Below are positions 1 to 9,016 of a stretch of DNA of 64,000 bases, piece after piece. The DNA lies in the NCBI RefSeq assembly GCF_038397775.1, contig NZ_CP151650.1:1488001-1552000 (forward strand), given 5' to 3'. The position numbers and the translations under genes are program-made. This DNA comes from Pseudomonas sp. RC10. GTDB taxonomy: Bacteria; Pseudomonadota; Gammaproteobacteria; Pseudomonadales; Pseudomonadaceae. The notes beneath the pieces are model-generated. The model saw only the letters and a list, made by a program, of their open reading frames with translations, did no database searches and was not told the origin of the DNA. Each line of letters begins with the position of its first letter. Position 1 is the stretch's first letter.

Positions 1-2704
1 GAACGACGAGCAGAACGGCGATCGGAATCGACCAGCTCTCGTACAGCGCTGCCAGACACAGGAAGACCACGAGGACCGAGATCGCATACAGCGCCGGGGC
101 CTGCGAGCCGGAGAGCCGTTCTTCGAACGACAGACCGGTCCAGGAATACCCGATGCCTTGTGGCAGTTGCTGCGCGAGTTTCTCGATTTCCGCCATCGCC
201 TGACCGGTACTGTAGCCGGGCGCCGGTGTCCCCAGAATCTCTTCGGCGGGAACACCGTTGTAACGCGACAGTTTTGGCGAACCGAAGACCCACTCGCCAC
301 CGGCAAAGGCGTCGAACGGAACCATGGTGCCGCTGGCGTTACGCACGTACCACTTCTTCAAGTCTTCAGGGCTCATCCGGGATTTCGGATTACCCATGAT
401 GTACACCTTTTTCACCCGACCACGGTCGATGAAGTCGTTGACGTAGTTGCCGCCCATCGCCACCGACAGGGTGGTGTTGATGTCGGTTTGCGTCACGCCC
501 AGGGCGCGAGCTTTCTCGTCATCGATGACCAGTTGGTACTGCGGTTCGTCAGTCAGGCCGTTGGGGCGTACGCCTGCGAGAATCTTGCTTTGCGAAGCCA
601 GACCCAGCAGCTGGTTACGTGCCTGCATGAGCTTGTCATGGCCCAAACCTGCCTGATCCTGCAAATAGAGGTCGAAACCGGTGGCGTTACCCAACTCCAG
701 TACCGCGGGTGGAACGACGGCAAAGGACATTGCATCGCGGAAGCCGAAGAAGTGCCCTTGAGCGCGCTTGGCCACCTCGAACACGCTGTTGGATGAGTCA
801 CGCTCTTCCCACGGCTTGAGCAACACGAACGCCAGACCCGAACTCTGACCACGGCCCGCGAAGTTGAAGCCGTTGACGGAGAACACGGACTTCACGCCCG
901 GGTCGGTCAGCAGGAATTCGCGCATCTTGTCCAGCGTGTTCTGTGTCCGCTCGGCGGTCGAGCCCGGAGGCGTCTGCACCTGAGCGAAGATCACACCCTG
1001 GTCTTCTTCCGGCAGGAACGCGGTCGGGATGCGGGTGAACATCCAGATCATGCCCGCGAAGATTGCCAGGTAGACCAGGAACGCCGGGAATTTGTGGCGA
1101 ATGATGTTACCGACACCGCGCTCGTAGCTGAGAACGCCACGGTCGAACGTACGGTTGAACCAGCCGAAGAAACCTTTGCGCGGCTGACCGTGTTTGTCGG
1201 CGTCGATCGGCTTGAGCAGGGTGGCGCAGAGGGCAGGGGTGAAGACCAGCGCGACCAGTACCGAGAGCGCCATCGCAGACACGACGGTAATCGAGAACTG
1301 CCGATAGATCACACCTGTGGAACCGCCAAAAAAGGCCATTGGCAGCAGAACCGCCGACAGCACCATGGCGATACCGACCAGGGCGCCCTGGATCTGCTCC
1401 ATCGATTTGCGCGTGGCGTCCCGAGGCGATAAGTGCTCCTCGGCCATCACCCGCTCGACGTTCTCCACCACAACGATGGCGTCGTCCACGAGCAAGCCGA
1501 TGGCCAACACCATGCCGAACATGGTCAGGGTGTTGATGGTGAAACCGGCCGCCGCAAGAATGCCGAAGGTCCCGAGCAATACGACCGGCACCGTCAACGT
1601 GGTGATAATGGTGGCGCGGAAGTTTTGCAGGAACAGGTACATCACCAGGAACACAAGGATGATCGCTTCACCCAGCGTGTGGACCACACCGGTAATGGAT
1701 TCCTTGACCACTGGCGTCGTGTCGTACGGGTAAACCGCTTTCATGCCAGGCGGGAAGAACGGCTCCAGACGGCCGATGGTGTCGCGGATCGCCTTGGACG
1801 TGTCCAGCGCGTTGGCGCCGGTGGCGAGCTTGATCGCCAGACCCGATGCAGGTTTACCGTTGAACTGTGCGTCGACGCTGTAGTTCTCGCCGCCCAGACC
1901 GATGCTGGCGACGTCTTTCAGGCGAACTTGCGAACCGTCCTGATTGACCTTGAGCAAAATGTTGCCGAATTGCTCAGCGGTCTGCAGGCGCGTTTTGCCG
2001 ATGATGGTGGCGTTGAGTTGTTGGCCTTTGACGGCTGGCAAACCACCGATCTGACCGGAAGACACCTGAACGTTTTGCGCCGTGATGGCGGTTTTCACGT
2101 CAACCGGGGTCAGCTGGTAATTGTTCAGCTTGTCCGGGTCGAGCCAGATGCGCATCGCGTACTGGGCACCGAAGACCTGGAAGTCACCCACGCCCGGTGT
2201 ACGGGCGATCTGGTCCTGGATGTTGGAAACGATGTAGTTGGACAAGTCTTCCTTGCCCATGCTGCCGTCTTCCGACACCAGACCGATCACCAACAGGAAG
2301 TTCTTCACAGCCTTGGTCACGCGCAGACCCTGTTGTTGCACTTCTTGGGGCAACAGCGGAGTGGCGAGGTTGAGCTTGTTCTGAACCTGAACCTGCGCGA
2401 TGTCGGGGTTGGTGCCCTGGTTGAAGGTCACCGTGATGGTCATGCTGCCATCTGAGTTACTTTCCGACGAGATATAGCGCAGGTTGTCGATGCCGTTCAT
2501 CTGCTGTTCGATAACCTGAACCACGGTGTCCTGCACGGTTTGTGCGGACGCGCCTGGGTAGGTCACCTGAATCGCGATGGCCGGTGGCGCAATGGCCGGG
2601 TACTGGTTGATCGGCAAGTTGAGGATCGATAAAGCCCCGACCAGCATGATCACGAGGGCAATTACCCACGCGAAAATCGGTCGGTCGATGAAAAACTTCG
2701 ACAT
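1..2704 (-). CDS. emhB: RND multidrug efflux pump, inner-membrane subunit (MexB/TtgB/EmhB type), 3' end outside window
   Basis: This encodes the proton-driven inner-membrane subunit of a tripartite RND efflux pump, which takes drugs and solvents from the membrane or periplasm and passes them to an outer-membrane channel. The protein starts [20 protein letters not shown], the classic first transmembrane segment of HAE1 pumps, and continues through porter-domain sequence to the central helices ([33 protein letters not shown] carries the paired Asp residues of the proton relay). About 901 of the roughly 1050 residues usual for the family are present before the window edge. The start codon lies 3 bases beyond the stop of the adaptor gene, so the two are one operon. 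The outer-membrane channel gene would be expected just outside the window. Confidence 0.95.
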   Translation of the reverse strand, partial: MSKFFIDRPIFAWVIALVIMLVGALSILNLPINQYPAIAPPAIAIQVTYPGASAQTVQDTVVQVIEQQMNGIDNLRYISSESNSDGSMTITVTFNQGTNPDIAQVQVQNKLNLATPLLPQEVQQQGLRVTKAVKNFLLVIGLVSEDGSMGKEDLSNYIVSNIQDQIARTPGVGDFQVFGAQYAMRIWLDPDKLNNYQLTPVDVKTAITAQNVQVSSGQIGGLPAVKGQQLNATIIGKTRLQTAEQFGNILLKVNQDGSQVRLKDVASIGLGGENYSVDAQFNGKPASGLAIKLATGANALDTSKAIRDTIGRLEPFFPPGMKAVYPYDTTPVVKESITGVVHTLGEAIILVFLVMYLFLQNFRATIITTLTVPVVLLGTFGILAAAGFTINTLTMFGMVLAIGLLVDDAIVVVENVERVMAEEHLSPRDATRKSMEQIQGALVGIAMVLSAVLLPMAFFGGSTGVIYRQFSITVVSAMALSVLVALVFTPALCATLLKPIDADKHGQPRKGFFGWFNRTFDRGVLSYERGVGNIIRHKFPAFLVYLAIFAGMIWMFTRIPTAFLPEEDQGVIFAQVQTPPGSTAERTQNTLDKMREFLLTDPGVKSVFSVNGFNFAGRGQSSGLAFVLLKPWEERDSSNSVFEVAKRAQGHFFGFRDAMSFAVVPPAVLELGNATGFDLYLQDQAGLGHDKLMQARNQLLGLASQSKILAGVRPNGLTDEPQYQLVIDDEKARALGVTQTDINTTLSVAMGGNYVNDFIDRGRVKKVYIMGNPKSRMSPEDLKKWYVRNASGTMVPFDAFAGGEWVFGSPKLSRYNGVPAEEILGTPAPGYSTGQAMAEIEKLAQQLPQGIGYSWTGLSFEERLSGSQAPALYAISVLVVFLCLAALYESWSIPIAVLLVV

Positions 2705-2707
2705 GAA

Positions 2708-3850
2708 TCATTTACTCCCTTGAGCGGGAGCCGGGGCGGCAGCTGGCTTGACGTTGGTCGCGTCCGCTACGGTAACTTGGGCGCCCGGCTTGACGTACTG
2801 CAGGCCTTCGGTGATGACGCGATCGCCAGGGCTCAGGCCCTTGTCCACGACCCAGTCGGCGCCGCTGGTGCGGCTGGCCACAAGGGTGCGCAGTTCGACC
2901 TTGTTGTCCTGATTCACGACCAGCGCAGTCGGCGTGCCTTTCAGGTCGCGGGTGATGCCTTGTTGCGGCACCAGAATCGCCTGTTCATTCACACCGGATT
3001 GCAGACGTGCATGCACGAACATACCGGGCAGCAGGGTGTGGTTCGGGTTCGGGAACACAGCGCGCAGGGTCACGGAACCCGTGGTCTGGTCGACCGACAC
3101 TTCGGAGAATTCCAGCTTGCCGTCAGCCGGGTACTGGCTGTTGTCTTCCAGGGTCAGCTTGACCTTGGCGGCGTTGTCACCGGCTTTCTGCAGCTTGCCG
3201 CTTTCCAGTTCGCGACGCAGGCGCAGCATCTCGGACGAAGACTGAATGACGTCCACGTAGATCGGATCGAGCTGTTGAATGGTCGCCATCGCGTCGGCCT
3301 GGCCATTGCTGACCAATGCGCCTTCCGTCACCAGCGAACGGCCGATACGGCCAGAAATCGGCGCGTACACTTTCGTGTAGCGCAGGTTGATTTCGGCGGT
3401 CTGCACAGCGGCTTGCGCTTCGCGCGCATTGCCCACGGCAGTGTCGTATTCCTGACGGCTGACGGCTTGCTCGTTGATCAGCTGCTTATAGCGGCCTGCC
3501 AGGGAACTGGTGGCGTCGTAGGTCGCCTTGGCGCTGTTCAGGTTGGCTTCGTACACCGCAGGGTCGATTTGATACAGCTGCTGACCGGCTTTGACGTCTG
3601 TGCCTTCAGTGAACTGCCGCTTGAGAATGATGCCGTTGACCTGAGGACGGACTTCAGCCACGCGATAGGCGGTGGTGCGTCCGGGCAAGTCGGAAACCAG
3701 CGTGTAAGGCTGGGCTTGAATGGTCACTACGCCGACCTGAGGAGGCGGTGGTGCAGCCGCAGCCGCTTCTTCCTTTTTACTACATCCGCTGAGCAGCGAT
3801 GCCAGGGCGGCGGCAGTGACCAGTACGGTAACAGCTGGCTTGAATTGCAT
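2708..3850 (-). CDS. emhA: RND efflux periplasmic adaptor lipoprotein (MexA/TtgA/EmhA type)
   Basis: This is the membrane-fusion subunit that links the RND pump to the outer-membrane channel. The 380-residue protein has a lipoprotein signal peptide with the lipobox LSGC (Cys23), followed by the barrel-sandwich/lipoyl half motif, an alpha-helical hairpin (about residues 100-165, LAGRYKQLINEQAVSRQEYD), the second lipoyl half (TKVYAPISGRIGRS) and the beta-barrel domain. It is the first gene of the operon and is read divergently from the TetR repressor at 4192. The EmhR/TtgR-type operator lies about 85-115 bases upstream of its start. Length and motifs fit the family fully. Confidence 0.95.
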   Translation of the reverse strand: MQFKPAVTVLVTAAALASLLSGCSKKEEAAAAAPPPPQVGVVTIQAQPYTLVSDLPGRTTAYRVAEVRPQVNGIILKRQFTEGTDVKAGQQLYQIDPAVYEANLNSAKATYDATSSLAGRYKQLINEQAVSRQEYDTAVGNAREAQAAVQTAEINLRYTKVYAPISGRIGRSLVTEGALVSNGQADAMATIQQLDPIYVDVIQSSSEMLRLRRELESGKLQKAGDNAAKVKLTLEDNSQYPADGKLEFSEVSVDQTTGSVTLRAVFPNPNHTLLPGMFVHARLQSGVNEQAILVPQQGITRDLKGTPTALVVNQDNKVELRTLVASRTSGADWVVDKGLSPGDRVITEGLQYVKPGAQVTVADATNVKPAAAPAPAQGSK

Positions 3851-3935
3851 GAAGATCCTCGGGTCAGGAGCCTGGGCTCATGAGAAGTGGAAAGGGCGTA
3901 TAGAAAGTTTCCGGCTGGATAAGTAGCAAGCTAAT

Positions 3936-3967
3936 GAATATACTTACGTTCACGGTTGTTTGTAAAC
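3936..3967. promoter_or_regulatory. EmhR/TtgR-type operator between efflux operon and repressor
   Basis: On the minus strand this segment contains TTTACAAACAACC followed by GTAAGTATATTC, which closely matches the TtgR operator I remember from the P. putida ttgABC promoter (TTTACAAACAACC, then GTAAGTATATTC). It lies in the 341-bp divergent region between the adaptor gene (start 3850) and the repressor gene (start 4192), where it can control both. A separate near-palindrome GTAGCAAGCTAA at 3923-3934 sits next to it on the adaptor side. Confidence 0.8.
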
Positions 3968-4191
3968 ACCCGTGGCTGCGACTGATAAACGCACCAAGGG
4001 GATCGATTGTAGGTCCGGGACGACCGGAAGTGCTGGCGATGCTGCCAAGGCTTTTTTGCCCGAAGATTGCCGGTTTCTTGCGAATCGGTCGCTTTGTTGC
4101 CGGATTGAAAAACAATACAAAGGCCGCTCGGCGTGCTGGTCAAGGCGCTCCACCGAAGAGGCTGAAGCATTTTCATTGAGGTTTTACTGCC

Positions 4192-4854
4192 ATGGTTCGT
4201 CGCACGAAAGAAGAAGCTCAGGAAACGCGCAGGCAGATTCTGGAAGCGGCCGAGCAGGCGTTTTTCGAGCGAGGCGTTGCGCGCACGACCCTGGCGGACA
4301 TTGCAGCACTGGCTGGCGTGACGCGCGGGGCGATTTACTGGCATTTCAGCAACAAGGCGGATCTGGTGCAGGCGATGCTCGACAGCCTGCATGAACCGCT
4401 GGAGGAAATGGCCCGTGCCAGCGAAAGCGCGGACGAAATGGACCCTTTGGGTTGGACGCGAAAGCTTCTGGTTCATTTGTTTCAGCAAGTTGCCAAAGAC
4501 CCGAAAACCCGCCGCATCAATGAAATTCTGTTTCATAAATTCGAATTCACCGATGAAATGTGTGACATGCGGCGTCAGCGCCAATTCGTCTGGCTCGATG
4601 CCAACGAACGTATCGCGCTCGCGCTGAGCAACGCCTCCCGCAAGGGGCAATTGCCCGCCGATCTCAACCCCCGCCGAGGGGCCATCTGTCTGCATGCTTA
4701 TATCCACGGCATTCTGGGCCAGTGGTTGCTGGTGCCGGACAGCTTTCCGCTGTTTCAGGACGCCGAGCGTCTGGTCGATACCGTTCTGGACATGCTCCGC
4801 TACAGCCCTGCCTTGCGGGACGCCGTTCCCGCGCTGGCCTCAGGGCAGGACTGA
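4192..4854 (+). CDS. emhR: TetR-family repressor of the efflux operon (TtgR/EmhR type)
   Basis: This is a local repressor of the adjacent RND pump that releases DNA when it binds antimicrobials, flavonoids or solvents. The 220-residue protein begins [20 protein letters not shown] and has the TetR helix-turn-helix at about residues 30-52 ([20 protein letters not shown]), nearly identical to TtgR. The C-terminal ligand domain keeps family signatures ([19 protein letters not shown]). The C terminus is about 10 residues longer than TtgR. It is transcribed away from emhAB across the shared operator, the usual arrangement for an autoregulated repressor. Confidence 0.93.
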   Translation: MVRRTKEEAQETRRQILEAAEQAFFERGVARTTLADIAALAGVTRGAIYWHFSNKADLVQAMLDSLHEPLEEMARASESADEMDPLGWTRKLLVHLFQQVAKDPKTRRINEILFHKFEFTDEMCDMRRQRQFVWLDANERIALALSNASRKGQLPADLNPRRGAICLHAYIHGILGQWLLVPDSFPLFQDAERLVDTVLDMLRYSPALRDAVPALASGQD

Positions 4855-4887
4855 AAGACGCAAACGCCGGAATTCGTGCAGGGCACG

Positions 4888-4908
4888 CTGGCCGTGGGCT
4901 CCGGCCAG
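4888..4908 (+). terminator. GC-rich hairpin after the TetR gene, no T-tract
   Basis: CTGGCC at 4888-4893 pairs with GGCCAG at 4903-4908 around a 9-base loop, about 35 bases after the emhR stop. There is no T run, so it may be a weak transcript-end structure rather than a full intrinsic terminator. Confidence 0.3.
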
Positions 4909-5099
4909 TGACTATAACCGTGTGGCGCTTAGCCTGCATCTATACATTTCTTCATGAAGGTTGAACAGGTGGTTTACCCAGCCTTTACGTAAATCCCTGT
5001 GCGCATTCAGCTTAACGACAGCCTGATCCGATCCAGCGGACGAATGCTTTCCTATTGCCATCTCCCGACTAAGCTTGCTCGCAAACCAACAAGAACGGG

Positions 5100-5969
5100 A
5101 TGCGCACGATGCCAGTCGTTTCTAAACGTAGAACGTGGAAAACACTCCTTTTCGCGGCGTTTGCCTGCATCGGGATGAGCCAGGTCATGGCGGCTGACGA
5201 TGCGCAGGAAGCGGCGTCTGCCAAAGCTTTGCTGGAGAAGGCTGTGACGCACTATCGGCAAGTCGGCGACAAGGCCTTGGCCGAATTCAGCCGACAGGGC
5301 GAATTCGTCGACGGTGAGCGGTACGTCTTCGTGACGGACACCAACGGGGTGATGCTCGCCAGCGGCGGTCCTTCCGTGGTGTTGATCGGTCGTGACATTT
5401 CTTCAGTGCTGGACCCCGACCTGCAAAAAGGCTTCAAGGAGGTGCTGCAGACGCCCGAGAGCGCGGGCATCCAGCAAGCCGAATACCGCTGGCAGAACTG
5501 GCGCGACGGCAAGGTCGAGCGCAAGCGCGTGTACTTCCAGCGGGTCGGCAATCGCATTCTGGCGGTGGGTTATTACCTGCCACGCGCCGCGCCAGAACAG
5601 GCCAGAGCGTTACTGGACAAGGCCTCCAAAGCGTTGGAGCAGGATCAGGACGGGACTGTTCAGGCCATCAACAGCCTCAAGGGTGGGTTCTTGCAGGATG
5701 ATCTTTACGTCTTCGTGGTGAATGTAGACACCAAGCGCTACGTCGCCCATGGCACCAACCTGCGGCTGGTCAATACCGATTTCAGCAAGATCAAAGATCC
5801 AGAAGGTAAACCCGTCGGGCGGCCGATGCTGGAGATGCTCAAGAAGCAGCCCGAGGGCGAGTACGAATACCGCTGGCGCAACCCGGTGACCGGGAAGATC
5901 GAGCGCAAGCACGCGTACATGCGCAAAGTGGGAGATTTTCTGGTGGCGGTGGGGTATTACAGCGGTTGA
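5100..5969 (+). CDS. Exported protein with two single-cache (sCache_2-like) domains
   Basis: The 289-residue protein has a signal peptide (about residues 13-31, ending SQVMA) and then two similar modules. Module one (about residues 36-165) contains VFVTDTNGVMLASGGP, EYRWQNWRDGKVERKRVYFQ and VGNRILAVGYY. Module two (about 175-289) contains YVFVVNVDTKRYVAHG, EYEYRWRNPVTGKIERKHAYM and VGDFLVAVGYY. These are hallmarks of the single-cache ligand-binding fold normally found as the sensor part of chemoreceptors and kinases. Here there is no transmembrane segment after the signal and no signalling domain, so it is probably a soluble periplasmic protein. Start could also be the ATG at 5109. The gene stands alone; ligand unknown. 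Confidence 0.75.
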   Translation: MRTMPVVSKRRTWKTLLFAAFACIGMSQVMAADDAQEAASAKALLEKAVTHYRQVGDKALAEFSRQGEFVDGERYVFVTDTNGVMLASGGPSVVLIGRDISSVLDPDLQKGFKEVLQTPESAGIQQAEYRWQNWRDGKVERKRVYFQRVGNRILAVGYYLPRAAPEQARALLDKASKALEQDQDGTVQAINSLKGGFLQDDLYVFVVNVDTKRYVAHGTNLRLVNTDFSKIKDPEGKPVGRPMLEMLKKQPEGEYEYRWRNPVTGKIERKHAYMRKVGDFLVAVGYYSG

Positions 5970-6015
5970 GTGAGTCGAAAACCCACCAGGTTTGTGGCGT
6001 GTTGGCGATCGCGCC

Positions 6016-7524
6016 TCACCGATCCTTGTCGTCGCGCCCGCGCAACAGGTTGTTCGGCATTGCCAGTGCGGCAGCGAGTCCCAGGACCGACACCCCGGCG
6101 CTGGCCATCAACAGGTGCTGGAAGGTCATCGACAGTTGCCCACGCAACAGCTCCAGTGCCGGGCCGCTGACCGCGTGCAGGCTGTCCATCAACAGGTTGC
6201 CCGAGCCACCTTCTGAGGTTAGTGAACCGCCGTCGATCCCGCCCAGCCCCGAGCCCGTCAACATAGCCAGCAGCAGCGCCGACATGCTGGCCACGCCCAC
6301 GGCACCGCCGAGAGAGCGGAACAGGTTTGTGGTGCTGGTCGCGACGCCCATGTCTTTCATCTCCACTGAGTTCTGCGTGCCGACCAATGACGTCGGGAAT
6401 TGCAGACCGCTGGCGATCCCGGTCAGCACCATGAACAGGCCGGTCAGTATCGCCGATTGCGGTGGCGTGAACGCGATGCCGAGAATGGCCAGCGGCATCA
6501 GCAAGGCTCCCGCCAGAATCATTGGCTTGTAGCGCCCGGTCAGCGAGGTGCGACGCCCGCCGAAATAAGCGCCCATGGGCATGCCGATGGCCAGCGGCAT
6601 CAGGTGAAGGGCCGCGCTGTCCGCACCGCCTCCCGTGACGGTCTGAAAGCGCAGTGGCAGCAGCACGATCAGCGAAATCGCCTGAAAGCTGGTGAAGAAA
6701 ATCGTGCACCAGCAGAGCACCGCGCTGCGGTTGGCGAACAGGTGCATCGGCAGCAGCGGCTCACGGGTGCGGCGTTCATACGTCACGAAAATCACCAGCG
6801 CCAGCAACGCCACGCCCAATTGCGCCAGCACATGCTGATCGCGCCAACTGTGACCTTGGCCGATTTCCGTGATGCCGAGCAACAGCGCGGTCAGGCCGAC
6901 GATCATCAGGATCGTGCCCAGATAATCAATGACAGGTTTGCGTTGCGGAACCGGCAGCCCCACCAGTGTCTGGCGGGCGACCCACCAGGCGAGAAAACCC
7001 AGCGGCAGGTTGATGATGAACACCCAGCGCCATGACAGGTACTCGGTCATGAACCCGCCCAGCACAGGACCGGCGACGCTGGCGGCGGCGTACATGCCGC
7101 TGAAGTAACCTTGATAGCGACCCCGCTCGCGTGGGGGCACGATGTCGCCGATGATCGCCTGACTTACCGACACCATCCCGCCCGCACCAATACCCTGAAG
7201 CACCCGCGCCAACACCAGTTGCTCCATGCTTTGCGCCATCGCGCAGAACAGCGAGGCCAGCGTGAACAACCCCAACCCGAATAGCATCAGGCGACGACGG
7301 CCGTAGAGGTCACCGAGCTTGCCGTAGATGGGCACCGCAACGGTCAACGCGACCATGTAGGCCGAAATGACCCAGGCGAGCAGGTCAAAATCCTTGAATT
7401 GGGCAGAGATGGCGGGCATCGAGACCGCCACGATGGTCTGGTCGAGGGCGCTGAGAAACACAGCCATCATCAGCGCGAAGAGAATGCTGCGAATGTCCGG
7501 GCGGGTCTGATTGAGGCTGGTCAC
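6016..7524 (-). CDS. MFS drug exporter, DHA2 (EmrB/QacA) family, 14 TM
   Basis: This is a proton-coupled multidrug exporter of the inner membrane. The 502-residue protein has the DHA2 signature LDQTIVAVSMPAI in TM1, the MFS motif GKLGDLYGRRR between TM2 and TM3, motif C-type sequence GPVLGGFMTEYLSWRWVF, and enough hydrophobic segments for 14 TM helices. No EmrA-type adaptor is adjacent, so it probably works alone. A near-palindrome TTAGCTTGCTAA at 7595-7606, 71-82 bases upstream, resembles the site found at the same distance from emhA. Substrate cannot be told from the sequence. Confidence 0.9.
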   Translation of the reverse strand: MTSLNQTRPDIRSILFALMMAVFLSALDQTIVAVSMPAISAQFKDFDLLAWVISAYMVALTVAVPIYGKLGDLYGRRRLMLFGLGLFTLASLFCAMAQSMEQLVLARVLQGIGAGGMVSVSQAIIGDIVPPRERGRYQGYFSGMYAAASVAGPVLGGFMTEYLSWRWVFIINLPLGFLAWWVARQTLVGLPVPQRKPVIDYLGTILMIVGLTALLLGITEIGQGHSWRDQHVLAQLGVALLALVIFVTYERRTREPLLPMHLFANRSAVLCWCTIFFTSFQAISLIVLLPLRFQTVTGGGADSAALHLMPLAIGMPMGAYFGGRRTSLTGRYKPMILAGALLMPLAILGIAFTPPQSAILTGLFMVLTGIASGLQFPTSLVGTQNSVEMKDMGVATSTTNLFRSLGGAVGVASMSALLLAMLTGSGLGGIDGGSLTSEGGSGNLLMDSLHAVSGPALELLRGQLSMTFQHLLMASAGVSVLGLAAALAMPNNLLRGRDDKDR

Positions 7525-7594
7525 GGAAAGAGACTCGAACTGGCAGGTTGACCCGCCGAAGGCTCGGCGGGAAAAGTGCGTCCAGTCTAATCCG

Positions 7595-7606
7595 TTAGCT
7601 TGCTAA
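7595..7606. promoter_or_regulatory. Candidate operator TTAGCTTGCTAA upstream of DHA2 exporter
   Basis: The arms TTAGC and GCTAA flank a 2-base centre. An almost identical element, GTAGCAAGCTAA, lies at 3923-3934 upstream of emhA. Both are about 71-84 bases before the start codon of an efflux gene. This may be a shared regulator site or a shared core-promoter feature. Confidence 0.35.
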
Positions 7607-7652
7607 TCGATAGTTGGCTTAATCGATTCACTCAAGCCTGAGATTTGGGAAT

Positions 7653-7829
7653 TCAGCGAAGGGCGCTGAAGCTCGCATCCGTCGGTACGCAATGACCGAA
7701 GGTGCAAACCACCGCCATGCGCGGCGATTGCCTCAGTTGTTCGATTCGGTACGCGCCTGCGGCATAAATGCTCAGGACGGTGGCGACAGCGACGACATAA
7801 ACGCATTGTCTTTTCAGCGTGGTTTTCAT
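7653..7829 (-). CDS. Small single-pass membrane or exported protein, 58 aa
   Basis: The start MKTTLKRQ is chosen because AGGT lies 7 bases before the ATG; the open frame continues upstream without another good ribosome site. The peptide has a positive N terminus (KTTLKRQ), one hydrophobic stretch (about residues 9-25, VYVVAVATVLSIYAAGA) and a polar tail with two Cys (VCTFGHC). This suits either a signal-anchor microprotein or an exported peptide. I do not recognise a family. It sits alone between the DHA2 exporter and a LysR gene, both on the same strand. Confidence 0.6.
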   Translation of the reverse strand: MKTTLKRQCVYVVAVATVLSIYAAGAYRIEQLRQSPRMAVVCTFGHCVPTDASFSALR

Positions 7830-7971
7830 GACGCGTACCTCGATCCGGATAAAAATTATTTTTGTCGGACAAGGTGAGTGTAGGCCGCTCTGGGCCGTGC
7901 AGTGCACTCATCGGGGATTGTATGTTTTTATCGGGCGCACTCCCGTAGTGGCCATATGATTATGGAACTAT

Positions 7972-8853
7972 CTATCGCGCCAAGGCTTGGGCCTGAAGCC
8001 AATCCAGCAGTTCGCGCATCGGCGGCGTGGGCTCAGTGCGTTTCGGGTAGACGAAAAAGTACGACGCGCCGGTTTTAACCTTCAGATCGAACGGCGTCAC
8101 GAGCCGCCCGGCACTCAGGTCCTCGCCGATGAGCGACCAGTCGCCCATCGCCACGCCCGAGCCTTGAGACGCGACTGTCATCGCCAGGTCCATCGTGTCG
8201 AAATGCTGCCCCTTGCCGACGTTGCTCAGCCGCGTGCCCGCCGCTTTGAGCCATTGTCCCCAGTCCTGCTCATTCAGCGTTGGGTGCAGCAGCATGTGTT
8301 GTTCCAGATCGCTGAACTGCTTCAAGGGATAGGACCCTTTCAAAAGAGACGGGGCGCAGACCGGGGTGAGTTGTTCGTCGAACAGCGGATGAATGTGCAT
8401 CGAATCGTCGGGATGCCCACCGTAAACGACCGCCGCATCGAAGCGTTCCCGGCGAAAATCCACGCCATGGGCAATCGTCGTGGTCAGTTCGACAGGGGCA
8501 TCGGGCCGTTCTTTTTGCCATTGCATGAGTCGGGGCAGTAGCCAGCGCGTGATGCAGGTCGGGGCTTTCAATTGCAGAGGGCGTTGTTCGGTACCGAGTT
8601 CGTCCACTGCGGTTTCGATCAACCCGAACACCTGCTCGATACGGGGCAAGAAAGCTCGGCCCTCCGTCGTCAGACTCAACCCTCGCGCCTCGCGATGAAA
8701 CAGACGATGCCCCAAATGACTCTCCAGCCCGGAAATCTGCCGACTGACGGCACCTTGAGTGATGTGCAGCGTCTCAGCCGCCCGCGTGAAATTGCAGCAA
8801 CGCGCCGTGATGAGAAAGGTGTGAAGCGCGGGCAGGGGCGGCAAACGTTTCAT
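7972..8853 (-). CDS. LysR-family transcriptional regulator (GcvA-like)
   Basis: This is a DNA-binding regulator with an N-terminal winged helix (LHTFLITARCCNFTRAAETLHITQGAVSRQISGLE, residues about 10-44) and a C-terminal periplasmic-binding-like effector domain; the 293-residue length is standard. LysR members of this GcvA type often control the divergently read neighbour, here the decarboxylase/dehydrogenase pair starting at 9017. The interrupted palindrome at 8865-8885 lies directly before its start and could be an autoregulatory site. The effector is unknown. Confidence 0.88.
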   Translation of the reverse strand: MKRLPPLPALHTFLITARCCNFTRAAETLHITQGAVSRQISGLESHLGHRLFHREARGLSLTTEGRAFLPRIEQVFGLIETAVDELGTEQRPLQLKAPTCITRWLLPRLMQWQKERPDAPVELTTTIAHGVDFRRERFDAAVVYGGHPDDSMHIHPLFDEQLTPVCAPSLLKGSYPLKQFSDLEQHMLLHPTLNEQDWGQWLKAAGTRLSNVGKGQHFDTMDLAMTVASQGSGVAMGDWSLIGEDLSAGRLVTPFDLKVKTGASYFFVYPKRTEPTPPMRELLDWLQAQALAR

Positions 8854-8864
8854 GAGTCAGTGCA

Positions 8865-8885
8865 GCCATGATCTGAGGACATGGC
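8865..8885. promoter_or_regulatory. Interrupted palindrome in LysR/aruI divergent region
   Basis: GCCATG at 8865-8870 and CATGGC at 8880-8885 form perfect 6-base arms with a 9-base centre. The spacing fits a LysR-type dyad. It is 12 bases upstream of the LysR start, so binding here would most directly affect that gene. Confidence 0.4.
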
Positions 8886-9016
8886 TAAGCATGACATTTT
8901 TTGCGTTGTCACCGATATGGCCTCACGGTCCAATGACGCCTCTGAGTGGCTCCCGGCGCAAGCCTGGAGAGCTGCATTCACGACGATGTTCAACAACGAA
9001 GAAAAGGTCCTGACAC

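Noticed and set aside
1433..2455. 340-residue open frame on the plus strand inside the RND pump gene
   Set aside because: It is antisense to a clear HAE1 pump sequence and its product is His/Gln/Asp-rich nonsense typical of the reverse strand of GC-rich genes.
2720..3883. 387-residue plus-strand frame opposite the adaptor gene
   Set aside because: Antisense shadow of emhA; no ribosome site and no family features.
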